Source: Pseudomonas putida (GTDB taxonomy: Bacteria; Pseudomonadota; Gammaproteobacteria; Pseudomonadales; Pseudomonadaceae). From it: a DNA stretch of 64,000 nt. Each line of letters begins with the position of its first letter. The first letter of the stretch is position 1. The DNA is taken from the NCBI RefSeq assembly GCF_028682455.1, contig NZ_JANHLD010000001.1:930001-994000 (forward strand), in the 5' to 3' direction. The notes under the pieces are model-generated. The model made no database searches. It saw nothing but the letters and a program-made list of their open reading frames with translations, and was not told the origin of the DNA. A program made the position numbers and the translations under genes. Positions 35,497 to 43,522 of this stretch are shown here, piece after piece.

Positions 35497-35619
35497 CTAT
35501 TTTGAAGGCTTGGCAATCGCGACGATTCGGCGGTAGACCCGCTCCGTAATCTTCCGACCATCCAGCACCGCGCGAACCATCGGCCCGTTGAACAGGATAG
35601 GGCGTTTCTTTTCAGGCAT
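35497..35619 (-). CDS. 40-residue phage-type ORF, truncated
   Basis: MPEKKRPILFNGPMVRAVLD ... AKPSK. Start at 35619 has an ideal Shine-Dalgarno (AGGAG, 6-base spacing). The pattern KKRPILFNGPMVRAVLDGRK recalls the N-terminus of a phage protein family (MKxRPILFSAPMVRAIL-x-GRKTQTRR, ASCH-like), usually far longer. Here it stops at 40 residues, so it is a short remnant or a free mini-protein. It was read directly from the reverse strand. Confidence 0.55.
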   Translation of the reverse strand: MPEKKRPILFNGPMVRAVLDGRKITERVYRRIVAIAKPSK

Positions 35620-35753
35620 GTCTTTCTCCTGCGGTAACTGCGGCTATCATGATTTTCGTGTTGAGAGTTCATATCAGTTCAAAGAACGGGCATATCGATG
35701 TAGCCGTTCATCCCCCTGTGTGTCCTACTTGAAGATCGACCAGGAGGATTCAA

Positions 35754-36056
35754 ATGCAGCGCATCAGAGGCAGTGCCTATTGGAAGTGGGCGGATCCCAC
35801 GCTTCATTGCAGAATTCATAATGAGGAACTCAGCGATGGGGCATCTATCGACGTACAGGTCCGGTTGTCCCGCACGGGCGCTACTCAGTTGTTCATTGGG
35901 GTGTACGCAGCATCGGGTCAGGCTCTCTACGAAGAGGGCATCGACTGCCGCAAGGGCGAGTCGATGACCCGGTCTCTGGCCTGGGGTGTAGGCAAGGCCC
36001 GTCATGTTGCCGAGAAGGGCGTGCCCGAGGCGCCGATGCGCTCGCAAAAGGTCTGA
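35754..36056 (+). CDS. Hypothetical protein, paralogue of the gene at 21083
   Basis: 100 residues. It shares YWKWADPTLHCRIHNEELSD and DVQVRLSRTGATQLFIGVYA with the protein at 21083-21385, nearly identical in the second segment. AGGAGG precedes the ATG by 6 bases. GC content is somewhat lower than the paralogue, which suggests a separate arrival. Function unknown. Confidence 0.68.
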   Translation: MQRIRGSAYWKWADPTLHCRIHNEELSDGASIDVQVRLSRTGATQLFIGVYAASGQALYEEGIDCRKGESMTRSLAWGVGKARHVAEKGVPEAPMRSQKV

Positions 36057-36060
36057 TATG

Positions 36061-36497
36061 TCTGTGGAAGTGCAGATGTACTCCTTGGTCAGATAGTGTT
36101 TAGGTCTGTAAGTCTACCCAGCCAACCTTTGGTGTCTTGGTCTTGTTGTTGATAGCCCGCTTGCCGGCCGCATCGGTGACCATGCCCTTGGCTCGAATGC
36201 GTAGATCGCGGCATATGCCGGTCTTCCTGGCCTCGGCCAGCGCTACGTGGCCTGTTCGCACTCACTATCGTCGTGCCAGTTGTCAGTCCAGGAACGACCG
36301 TCAGTTGGCTTGTGGGGCCGGCGAGTGTTTTTTCGTGGGTAGTTTTATGCCCGCGCCGATCAGAAAGAATCAAAACGGATCCGCAAGTAGTCCTCAGCCC
36401 TCTCACCCTCTACTCAATGTTTCTAGGCCAGTCTTGCGCACGCAGGGGATACCTGCGCAGAAAGCTATAATTCAAGGTTCATCGGGAGGTGCCTGCC
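36061..36497. other. About 430 bp without a supportable gene
   Basis: One minus-strand frame is open for about 53 codons, ending at 36100 (RIRAKGMVTDAAGKRAINNK, then TKTPKVGWVDLQT). It has coding-like residues but no ATG and no Shine-Dalgarno, so it is at most a gene remnant. Two longer overlapping frames are unconvincing. Confidence 0.4.
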
Positions 36498-36800
36498 ATG
36501 GCTCTTTACAACGTGAACGCAGCGAGACGAGACAAAACGGGAAAGTTGGTCGCACTGCAGGGGTTCGAGACGCACGGCATCGAGGTTGCCGCGGCTCCTG
36601 CCCAAGTCAGCCCCGATCCGCGAGCATTCTCCGTAGATGAAGTCATTGGGCTGATTCATGAGGGCGACAAGTTTCAGCTGATCTTTGGCTCACCTTTATC
36701 CTGGATAGGAGGTGGGTCGATACACCTCGATGGAAAAGGGTCGTTGACTGAAGGGAGCCCCCAGCCGGGCAGGCGAATATCTGATTTGCCCGACTTCTGA
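36498..36800 (+). CDS. Hypothetical protein
   Basis: 100 residues, MALYNVNAARRDKTGKLVAL at the start and GSPLSWIGGGSIHLDGKGSL later. GGGAGGT is 7 bases before the ATG at 36498. The domain is small, mixed alpha/beta and soluble. Unknown family, in the acquired-looking region. A 63-residue membrane-protein frame follows after 5 bp, probably translationally linked. Confidence 0.6.
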   Translation: MALYNVNAARRDKTGKLVALQGFETHGIEVAAAPAQVSPDPRAFSVDEVIGLIHEGDKFQLIFGSPLSWIGGGSIHLDGKGSLTEGSPQPGRRISDLPDF

Positions 36801-36805
36801 TCACC

Positions 36806-36997
36806 GTGAACGACAGACGCCCCCAAGCCGCCACAGCCGGGGAATTGGAACAGGAATTGCTCTGTTTCAGCGACCCAACCAGCGGAAGGTACCTGGTCAT
36901 GTTAATGAGGGCTGTCTATTTCACGATTTTCCTGGTCGCGATCGTGGTCGTCGTTGATGTCGTGGCGATCTGGACCTATCTGCGGGCCAGGCCCTGA
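36806..36997 (+). CDS. Small single-helix membrane protein
   Basis: 63 residues with a GTG start at 36806 (no clear Shine-Dalgarno). The hydrophobic stretch AVYFTIFLVAIVVVVDVVAIW spans one membrane pass near the C-terminus, followed by TYLRARP. The soluble N-terminus ends in LCFSDPTSGRYLVML. It lies 5 bp after the 36498 gene, so coupling is likely. Unknown function. Confidence 0.5.
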   Translation: MNDRRPQAATAGELEQELLCFSDPTSGRYLVMLMRAVYFTIFLVAIVVVVDVVAIWTYLRARP

Positions 36998-37117
36998 ACG
37001 GCAGTGGCCCCTTCATAGGGGCTGGGCCGCCCCCGAACACGGGGAGAGCAGGTGGCAATTTGGGTGCGGATGGGGTATTACGGGTGACCGGCATGGGGCC
37101 GGGTCTAGGAGGTCGTT

Positions 37118-37318
37118 GTGAGCTTGAATCAAGCGCAAGTCGATGCGGTAGAACACCTTCTAATGGCTTTCCTGAAACGGTCCGAGAGCGCCCAGATTGT
37201 GGCGAAGGTCTATGAAGATGCGTACTCATCCATCATGGGCAGCGAGGGCCCGGTCGGCATGGAGGAGAAGGAAGCTGCCCTTGAGCATTTGAACAACCTT
37301 CGGTTGCAGCTCAAGTAA
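37118..37318 (+). CDS. Small hypothetical helical protein
   Basis: 66 residues from a GTG start with AGGAGGT 5 bases upstream. It is highly helical and acidic (VDAVEHLLMAFLKRSESAQI, EEKEAALEHLNNLRLQLK). A terminator follows at 37411. Family not recognised. Confidence 0.6.
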   Translation: MSLNQAQVDAVEHLLMAFLKRSESAQIVAKVYEDAYSSIMGSEGPVGMEEKEAALEHLNNLRLQLK

Positions 37319-37410
37319 CCAGCTTTCCTGGAAATCCGCTTGGCCAAGCCCATGCAGGTGATGAATCTTCAGGCCATCGCCTCGTCCTGCGCGCCCAATG
37401 GATGAAAAGA

Positions 37411-37434
37411 CCCGGCCGTTGCGCCGGGTTTTTT
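37411..37434 (+). terminator. Rho-independent terminator
   Basis: CCCGGC-CGTTGC-GCCGGG followed by TTTTTT. Confidence 0.85.
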
Positions 37435-37496
37435 ATGAGCGGTGGATTGATCTGGCGGTACCAGCTACTTTGAGGCTTCACCCAAGGAGTTCGGAC

Positions 37497-37730
37497 ATGG
37501 CAGATAAATATGTCGGGAAAATAGTGGGAATTGGCACGGATAATCTGAAATATGTGATCAACATATATCAGGACGAAACGGTGGAGCGTTCACCACACGG
37601 CATGGTTCGACATGAAGGCCTGAAGCATTTCGAAATGCAGTTTGGTGGCGAGGTGAAGAAAATCTCCGAGACGCAGTACGAGATCGTGGCCACCGGCGTG
37701 AGGGTCACCGTGCAGGAGGGGCAACGCTAA
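37497..37730 (+). CDS. Small hypothetical protein
   Basis: 77 residues, MADKYVGKIVGIGTDNLKYV at the start, a mostly beta-stranded chain that ends in YEIVATGVRVTVQEGQR. AAGGAGTTCGGAC precedes the ATG. No signal peptide and no known family. In-frame ATG upstream at 37398 overlaps the terminator and was rejected as start. Confidence 0.6.
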   Translation: MADKYVGKIVGIGTDNLKYVINIYQDETVERSPHGMVRHEGLKHFEMQFGGEVKKISETQYEIVATGVRVTVQEGQR

Positions 37731-37888
37731 ACCTTCGGTCCGTCATGTGAGCGCTTGATTGGAAGCAGGGCCGCTACCACTCGCCATGATTCACCCCCTC
37801 TCCCCGAGGGGGGTAGATGCGCGGGGTAACGATTAGCGTGGGGCTCAGTTCAAAAGACCCCCTACCTGACAAGGGCAAGGACGCGAAC

Positions 37889-39424
37889 ATGATCCTTCTC
37901 GATAACACGCCGGCTTCAGTAAAGAACCCTCCAGCGAAGCGGGCTCGCATGGCCCTCACATTGCTCGTTGGCGTGAGCCTGGGCGTGCTGGCGCAAACCA
38001 CGTGGGCGCAGGCCGATAGCCGCCCGGGCAGCGCCAGCAAACCCAACATTGTGATTTTGCTTGCCGACAACGTCGGCTATGGCGTGCCTTCCAGCTACAA
38101 CGGCGGAATACTCGACACCCCGACGCCGCGCATTGATCAGCTGGCCGCCGAAGGTGTGCGGCTGACCAACTTCAATGTCGAGAACCAATGCACCCCAAGT
38201 CGCGCTGCGTTGTTGACCGGGCGACTGCCGATTCGTTCCGGTATTGGCAAGGCGATTGGCTCCGGTGCCGAGGGCGGGTTGCATCGATGGGAAATCACCC
38301 TGGCCGAGATGCTAGGTGACGCAGGCTATCGGACGGCACTATTGGGCAAATGGCATTTGGGCACGGGCCCGGGACGCTTGCCGACAGACCAGGGCTTCGA
38401 CCAGTGGTTTGGTTTCGAGACCAGCGATGTCAGTTATTGGGCGGGAGACACCGATATGCCGCTGCGGGATGTGGATTACATTCGCGAGGCCAGCAAGGGT
38501 GGGGCGCCTCGCAACCTGCAGGTGTATGACCAGAACACCCGTCGGCAGATAGACCGGATGGTGACCGATCGCGCCGTCGAGTACCTCGCCGCCAGTGCAA
38601 AGGATAAACGGCCGTTCTTCCTGTATGTGCCGTTCGCGTTCGCCCATCACCCTGTGCTTGCCAACCCGGAGTTCAAGGGGCAGTCGCCCGCTGGTGAGTT
38701 TGGCGACAGCCTGCTGGAGCACGACCATAATGTCGGTCGCATTCTCGATGCGCTCAAGGCGGCGGGGTTGGACGACAAAACGGTCGTGGTATGGGCGAGC
38801 GACAATGGGCCATCCCCGTTGCCGACCAATACGCCGACCTGGACGAATGGCGACGCCGGGCCGTGGCGAGGGGAGATCGGCACCGCGCTGGAAGGCAACA
38901 TACGCACCCCCTACATCATGCGCTGGCCAGGCAACATTCCTGCCGGACGCGTCAGCAATCAGATCGTTTCGGCAGTCGACCTGTTCCCGACCATCGCGCA
39001 CATCGCCGGTGGCAAGGTCCCGACCGACCGGCCGATTGACGGCGTGGACCAGCTCGACTTCCTTACTGCCAAACAGGAGAAGTCCAACCGTGAATCCGTG
39101 CTGGTGTTCGTCGGCGACCGCCTGATGGCCGTCAAATGGCGGAACTACAAGATCCACATGGCAGGCCTCGACCGCGTCGATGGGGTCGTCGAGGAGTGGT
39201 CGTTCCCACAGGCTTTCAACCTGGCCTCCGATCCTAAGGAGCGTTTCAATATCATCTGGCAAAACACCTGGCTAAGCAGAAAGATACAGCCGGTTATCGC
39301 GGGCTACCGTGAAAGCCTGAAGCAGTACCCTAATCTGGCGCCGGGACAGTCCAATGACGTGCTGCCGCATTACGGCAAGCAGCAAAGTACAGCTGCAACG
39401 GGAGAGCAGAAGGCTGTCCCGTGA
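37889..39424 (+). CDS. Secreted sulfatase (arylsulfatase family, Cys-type)
   Basis: 511 residues. A signal-type hydrophobic stretch (MALTLLVGVSLGVLAQTTWA) is at 21-40, so the true start may be the second Met. The sulfatase motif is NQCTPSRAALLTGRLP, whose C101 would be converted to formylglycine. GKWHLG and WASDNGPSP (metal ligands Asp-Asn) follow. The first metal segment reads LLADNVGYG, where most sulfatases have LADDxGYG, so D61 is replaced by Asn. Organosulfur hydrolysis in the periplasm fits the sulfur theme. No formylglycine-generating enzyme is visible nearby. Confidence 0.82.
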   Translation: MILLDNTPASVKNPPAKRARMALTLLVGVSLGVLAQTTWAQADSRPGSASKPNIVILLADNVGYGVPSSYNGGILDTPTPRIDQLAAEGVRLTNFNVENQCTPSRAALLTGRLPIRSGIGKAIGSGAEGGLHRWEITLAEMLGDAGYRTALLGKWHLGTGPGRLPTDQGFDQWFGFETSDVSYWAGDTDMPLRDVDYIREASKGGAPRNLQVYDQNTRRQIDRMVTDRAVEYLAASAKDKRPFFLYVPFAFAHHPVLANPEFKGQSPAGEFGDSLLEHDHNVGRILDALKAAGLDDKTVVVWASDNGPSPLPTNTPTWTNGDAGPWRGEIGTALEGNIRTPYIMRWPGNIPAGRVSNQIVSAVDLFPTIAHIAGGKVPTDRPIDGVDQLDFLTAKQEKSNRESVLVFVGDRLMAVKWRNYKIHMAGLDRVDGVVEEWSFPQAFNLASDPKERFNIIWQNTWLSRKIQPVIAGYRESLKQYPNLAPGQSNDVLPHYGKQQSTAATGEQKAVP

Positions 39425-39550
39425 GCTGCCTGGCTTGCTGCGCTCAGGCTCCCGGGCACCCCAATGCCCCGCATCAAACCGGCCCCTGTGCCGGCTGCCG
39501 ACTTACCGTGGATGTTTGCCTCTTTTCATCGAATAACAAGATAGGTAACG

Positions 39551-39685
39551 ATGAGAACTTTGGATGTTTCCCTTCCTGCACTGGCGTGTGCGCTGATGCT
39601 GACACCGGCGCTGGCCAAAGAAGAAAAAGCGACCGGTTTTACCAGTGATTGGCAAGAGCAATACGCATTGCATTTGCTAGGTACA
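39551..39685 (+). pseudogene. Truncated secreted protein, N-terminal fragment
   Basis: An ATG frame gives a signal peptide (MRTLDVSLPALACALMLTPALAK) and then EEKATGFTSDWQEQYALHLLG before it runs into the 3' end of the HD gene on the other strand. The SDWQEQYAL stretch resembles the start of DUF1254 proteins, two of which lie at 46442 and 47943, but this is a guess. The rest of the gene is missing. Confidence 0.4.
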
Positions 39686-39686
39686 G

Positions 39687-40244
39687 CTACATGTTGCGCC
39701 GCTTCGCCAGCACGCGACGCAACATGGGTTCGAACACGCTGAGCGCAAGGGTCTCGGCGTCCGGGTTGAAGGCCATGCTGTCGTAAAGCGCACAGAACTC
39801 TTCGGTGTGGGCGTAGTGCGGGCTGTCTTTGAACATGTCGCGCATGTTCCTGTCCGCACCGAGGTGATGGAAGTAGTAATAGCCCTGGAAGATGCCATGG
39901 TTCAGCACCATCCAGTGGTTGGCTTCGCTGACAAAAGGCTTGAGTATCGCGGCTGCGATGTCGGGATGATTGGACGCGAAGCCGAGCGTGTCACCGATGT
40001 CATGCAGTAGCGCGCAGACGACGTACTCTTCGTCACGCCCGTCGCGAAGTGCCAGCGTGGCCGTTTGCAGCGAATGGGCATATCGATCGATGGGAAAGCC
40101 GCCGCAATCTCCCTCGAGCAGACGAAGGTGTGCCATCACTCGGTCTGGAAGTTGTTTCGAGTAGGCAAGAAATTCGTTACTGATCAACTGCCAGTCTTGC
40201 CTGGTGCTGTTTTGGAAACTGGTGAACGTTGCACGATTGTTCAT
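39687..40244 (-). CDS. HD-domain phosphohydrolase/oxygenase-like protein
   Basis: 185 residues. HD motif residues lie in YAHSLQTATLAL and ALLHDIGDTLGF, with later histidines in HWMVLNHGIFQGYYYFHHLG. This layout resembles COG4341 predicted HD phosphohydrolases, which are related to mixed-valent diiron oxygenases such as PhnZ. Start at 40244 (MNNRATFTSF) with an AGCC... context only fair. It diverges from the Crp-type regulator (138-bp gap), which may control it. Confidence 0.75.
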   Translation of the reverse strand: MNNRATFTSFQNSTRQDWQLISNEFLAYSKQLPDRVMAHLRLLEGDCGGFPIDRYAHSLQTATLALRDGRDEEYVVCALLHDIGDTLGFASNHPDIAAAILKPFVSEANHWMVLNHGIFQGYYYFHHLGADRNMRDMFKDSPHYAHTEEFCALYDSMAFNPDAETLALSVFEPMLRRVLAKRRNM

Positions 40245-40382
40245 GACGGCTCCGAGGTAGGGGCGAATCGACTTGCCAGGGCAAACAGGCCTGTGTCGAT
40301 ACATAGTGCCGACCTGCTCGGGGCCGAACTGCAAGAAATCTTGCAATCCTGGAATCCATCCACTTTTTACGAGTACCGTTCG

Positions 40383-41075
40383 ATGCACTTGGCCAAAGAC
40401 ACCTTGTTGGAGCGCATGTCCTCAGCGCCGTGGTTCGGTGCGTTGGACCTTCACGAACAAAAGGTGCTTCTCTGTGAAGCCACGCCACTGCATTTTGGGC
40501 CGGGCGAATTCGTGTTCCGCCAAGGCGACCGGGCTGACGGCTTCTACGCAGTGGTCGAGGGGGCCGTTAAGGGCTCTACGCTGTTGGAAAACGGCAAGGA
40601 AGCCATTCTGGGTGTGCTTGAACCGGGAACCTGGTTCGGTGAAGCGTCGATAATCGATGGCCTGCCGAGGTCTCATGATGTAACGGCGCTCAAGAGTTCG
40701 AACGTGCTTCGCGTCGGCAGCGACGTTTTTACCGAGCTGATGCACCGCAACAGTTTCGCTCGATCGATTGCACGGTTGCAGGCAGCGCGCATGCGCTCGC
40801 TCTATGAGTTGATCGAGGATGCGCTGCTACGCTCGACCAGGGCCCGGGTCGCCCGCCAGTTGCACAGGCTGGCTCGAGCAGAGGCGACGGCAAGCGGCAG
40901 TGGCCATGTGGTCGCCATTACCCAAGAGATGCTGGCAATGATGCTAGGCATCACCCGCCAGACACTCGCGCTCGAACTCAAGGAAATGGTCGCGCGCGGC
41001 ATCCTTTCCATTGAATACGGTCGGATCAGGATCAGCTCTATGGAGGCTTTGAGGGGGCTCGAGCAGACGACGTGA
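40383..41075 (+). CDS. Crp/Fnr-family regulator
   Basis: 230 residues. The N-terminal cyclic-nucleotide-binding fold contains FGPGEFVFRQGDRADGFYAVVEGAVK and GTWFGEASIIDGLPRSHDV, and the C-terminal helix-turn-helix is ITQEMLAMMLGITRQTLALEL. No N-terminal cysteines for an FNR cluster. The first credible start is ATG 40383 (MHLAKDTLLERM). It is divergent from the HD gene. Confidence 0.85.
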   Translation: MHLAKDTLLERMSSAPWFGALDLHEQKVLLCEATPLHFGPGEFVFRQGDRADGFYAVVEGAVKGSTLLENGKEAILGVLEPGTWFGEASIIDGLPRSHDVTALKSSNVLRVGSDVFTELMHRNSFARSIARLQAARMRSLYELIEDALLRSTRARVARQLHRLARAEATASGSGHVVAITQEMLAMMLGITRQTLALELKEMVARGILSIEYGRIRISSMEALRGLEQTT

Positions 41076-41445
41076 TCGGCGATGGTCCACGACGGGCTGA
41101 AGCGGATCTCAGGTACCTGTACGGAAGACACCTACACCTTGCACAGTTCCTCTTGCGCTCAAGCCAACCAACCATCACCTCGCTCCAGGCAATATCAGCC
41201 TGCAGTGCGGCCTTGGCCGTCGGCCCGTTACGGGTCCGAAGCGCTTCCAGCACCTCAAGATGCTTGTGCTCACCCGCGGCCAGGTCTCGCACGGGCACTT
41301 CAGTGTGAAAAGTCCCTAGCAACGGCCCATAGTCACCCAGATGTTCTCGAGTGTCTTGAATATGACAGGCATGCGAGCGGCAGCGACGACGCCAAAGTGA
41401 AATTCACGATTGAGCAATGCGGCTTGCTTGGGCGAAACACTGACG
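41038..41445 (-). pseudogene. GntR-family (FCD) regulator, 5'-truncated and frameshifted
   Basis: Two minus-strand frames together give an FCD ligand domain: AALLNREFHFGVV ... NIWVTMG in one frame, then LLGTFHTEVPVRDLAAGEHKH ... LQADIAWSEVMVGWL in the next. One extra base near 41325 (CCC in place of CC) would join them as VTMGPLLGTF. The winged-helix DNA-binding domain is absent. The piece abuts an SDR fragment. Confidence 0.65.
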
Positions 41446-41446
41446 G

Positions 41447-41688
41447 CGTTCTGCACCGAATGTGCCTGCCTACGGTGCAGCCAAGTCGGCCGTGAAATCA
41501 CCGAGCTCAACGCCCAGATCGTCTCGCGCATTCCCTCCGGCGACTGGGCCGAGCCCGAAGACATGGCCGGCGCGGCGATCTTCCTGGCATCGCCGGCGGC
41601 ACGCTATATCAATGGCGTAACCCTTCCCGTGGACGGTGGTTACGTCGCAGCCCGCGCAACTCGCTCCAAGGGGGAGATTCAGGCATAA
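41447..41688 (+). pseudogene. Short-chain dehydrogenase remnant
   Basis: The active-site stretch SAPNVPAYGAAKSAV (YxxxK) is read in one frame around 41450-41494. The following frame gives REITELNAQIVSRIPSGDWA ... INGVTLPVDGGY, the SDR C-terminus. About 40 residues between them, and the whole Rossmann N-terminus, are missing. So it is an internally deleted remnant. Confidence 0.6.
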
Positions 41689-41737
41689 GCGGTCGGCGAG
41701 CCTCCTCCTTGACCATTGCAACACCGCCGTAGAAGAT

Positions 41738-42236
41738 TGTTTTTGCTCAGGTAATGCGAGTGCGTCGCGAAGGTAGTCGCCTGGCCATGGACTTCCCGGC
41801 CAAGAAGCCTGAGGCAGTTGTCGTTCCGCCTGGCCTGCTTCAAGCCTTGGGCCTCGAAGAGGTTGAGGCGCTTTATCGCACGGATGACTACCTGGTTGTG
41901 GTCAGGGACGAGTCCATCATTGCTGACCTTGACCCCGACTTCGTGGCTCTGGCCGCATTCGATGTGCGTGGTATCGCTGTAACCGCGCCGAGTCGTGACT
42001 TCGACTTTGTCTCTCGCTGGTTCGGGCCGCGGGTGGGCGTGAATGAAGACCCGGTCACCGGCTCCGCCCATACCTCCCTTGCGCCCTATTGGGCGGAGCG
42101 GTTAGGTAAACGGGCCCTGAGTGCCGAGCAAGGCGGGGCACGCAAAGGCCAGCTGCACTGCGAAGTCCTGGACAGCGACCGGGTCATTATCAGTGGTCAC
42201 GCAGCGCTTTACCTGCGAGGCAAGATCTTTATCTAA
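41738..42236 (+). pseudogene. PhzF-family isomerase, 5'-truncated
   Basis: About 160 residues from MRVRREGSRLAMDFPAKKPE to LYLRGKIFI correspond to the last two-thirds of a PhzF-like protein, including EDPVTGSAHTSLAPYWAERLG. The N-terminal third, with the catalytic-Glu NNLSETAF motif, is absent. Full-length members are about 260-290 residues. Confidence 0.7.
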
Positions 42237-42247
42237 CCCACGCACAT

Positions 42248-42721
42248 TCAGCGAGCGCCGTTAGTGAGATCACCCTCGACCAGCATTTGGTTGAGGTGCT
42301 CCCGCTCTTCAGTACCGGGTAGCACGCCAGTTGTCGTTGCCTCCAGCACCGTGACTCCCTGCGCGTTGAGAATCCGGACTTCGGCTTTAGCGTGACCCCG
42401 TTCATCGATGTCGGCGATGAGCCAGTAGCAGGTGATCTGCTCGCCTGGATAAACCGGTCGTTTGAACTCGAAACTCATCCCTGTTGCCAGCCAGCCGATC
42501 TGCCCGCCAATTTCGGTGACGAGGCTGGCGGTCAGAAGACCGTGGGCAATGGGTGATTTGAACCTGCGCAGCTGCGCGTAGCGCGCATCGCAATGAACCG
42601 GGTTGTAGTCACGAGAGATCTGCGCGAACTGGCGAATATCATCCTCTGTAAAAGTGCGGACTAGGGTGAACCGATCACCGACCTGCAGGCCTTCGGCGGC
42701 ACGTTCTCTCGGGCTTTTCAT
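42248..42721 (-). CDS. MaoC-like hot-dog dehydratase
   Basis: 157 residues. The hydratase-2 motif is DYNPVHCDARYAQLRRFKSPIAHG (in part), where D and H are catalytic. It probably hydrates an enoyl-CoA. The start at 42721 (MKSPRERAAEG) is used; an upstream in-frame start adds nine residues. Another MaoC gene lies at 44547. Confidence 0.82.
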   Translation of the reverse strand: MKSPRERAAEGLQVGDRFTLVRTFTEDDIRQFAQISRDYNPVHCDARYAQLRRFKSPIAHGLLTASLVTEIGGQIGWLATGMSFEFKRPVYPGEQITCYWLIADIDERGHAKAEVRILNAQGVTVLEATTTGVLPGTEEREHLNQMLVEGDLTNGAR

Positions 42722-42784
42722 AAGCGCTCCCTGGTTGGGATGAAGCAATGGCTGAAAGTGGAAACTGTCATCGCTGATGTGGGA

Positions 42785-43402
42785 TCAAACGTGGATCTGC
42801 TCCACCAGCAGCACCAGCGCAATGATGATCATGGCGACTCCGGAAAATTGACTGACCCGGCGAGCGGCGACAGGGCGGGCCTGAAGAACAACCTGCGAGC
42901 CGAATCCGACCAACAGATAGACCACGCTACAACTGACAATGTGGACGAGCCCGAGCGCAATCATCTGCATCGGTACCGGCCAGGGAGCGGTGGCGTCGGC
43001 AAATTGAGGCAAGAGCGCCAGAAACAGCAGGAAAACCTTCGGGTTCAGCCCGCTCACGCAGAGCCCCTTGAGCGCCCAGCGCTGCCACGAACCTGGCGTC
43101 CGAGTCTCATCCGCGTGAGGTGTGCAAGGGCGGGCAAGCATGTTGGCGCCCAACCAGAGCAGGTAACCCGCGCCGGCAATCGTCATCGCCGACAAGGCCA
43201 GGGGATGGTTGGCGACCAAGGTGCCAACACCCCCGGCAACAATCAATGTGGCAATCAAGTGGCCGGATAACAGGCCACCCACGGCGGGCAAGACAACTCG
43301 ATGCTTCAATCCCGCCGAAATCGCGTAGGCCCAGTCTGCGCCTGGCGTGATGATGAACAGAATCGACACGGCCCAGAATGCAACGAAAACGCTGAACGTC
43401 AT
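42785..43402 (-). CDS. LysE/RhtB-family amino-acid exporter
   Basis: 205 residues, six hydrophobic helices. Typical features are the N-terminal helix FVAFWAVSILFIITPGADWAYA and GLCVSGLNPKVFLLFLALLPQF. It diverges from an Lrp regulator 120 bp away, the classic arrangement for a substrate-induced amino-acid exporter. Confidence 0.88.
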   Translation of the reverse strand: MTFSVFVAFWAVSILFIITPGADWAYAISAGLKHRVVLPAVGGLLSGHLIATLIVAGGVGTLVANHPLALSAMTIAGAGYLLWLGANMLARPCTPHADETRTPGSWQRWALKGLCVSGLNPKVFLLFLALLPQFADATAPWPVPMQMIALGLVHIVSCSVVYLLVGFGSQVVLQARPVAARRVSQFSGVAMIIIALVLLVEQIHV

Positions 43403-43522
43403 GGTGCTACCCGCTCCTTGAATCAACGGCAATGAATGATTGAAGGAAGAATAGTGAAATCTGATTAGAATTTACTTTCAAAAATTATCATCATGAATGC
43501 TCAGATTGGGAGATTCTTCTAT

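Noticed and set aside
36100..36260. Coding-like minus-strand stretch RIRAKGMVTDAAGKRAINNK
   Set aside because: No ATG, no ribosome-binding site and a stop after about 53 codons upstream. At most a gene remnant, so it was only noted with the gap.
35325..42240. Complete prophage or integrative element next to tRNA-Cys
   Set aside because: No integrase, no structural phage genes and no duplicated tRNA end. Only a remnant-sized phage-type ORF and unknown genes are present.
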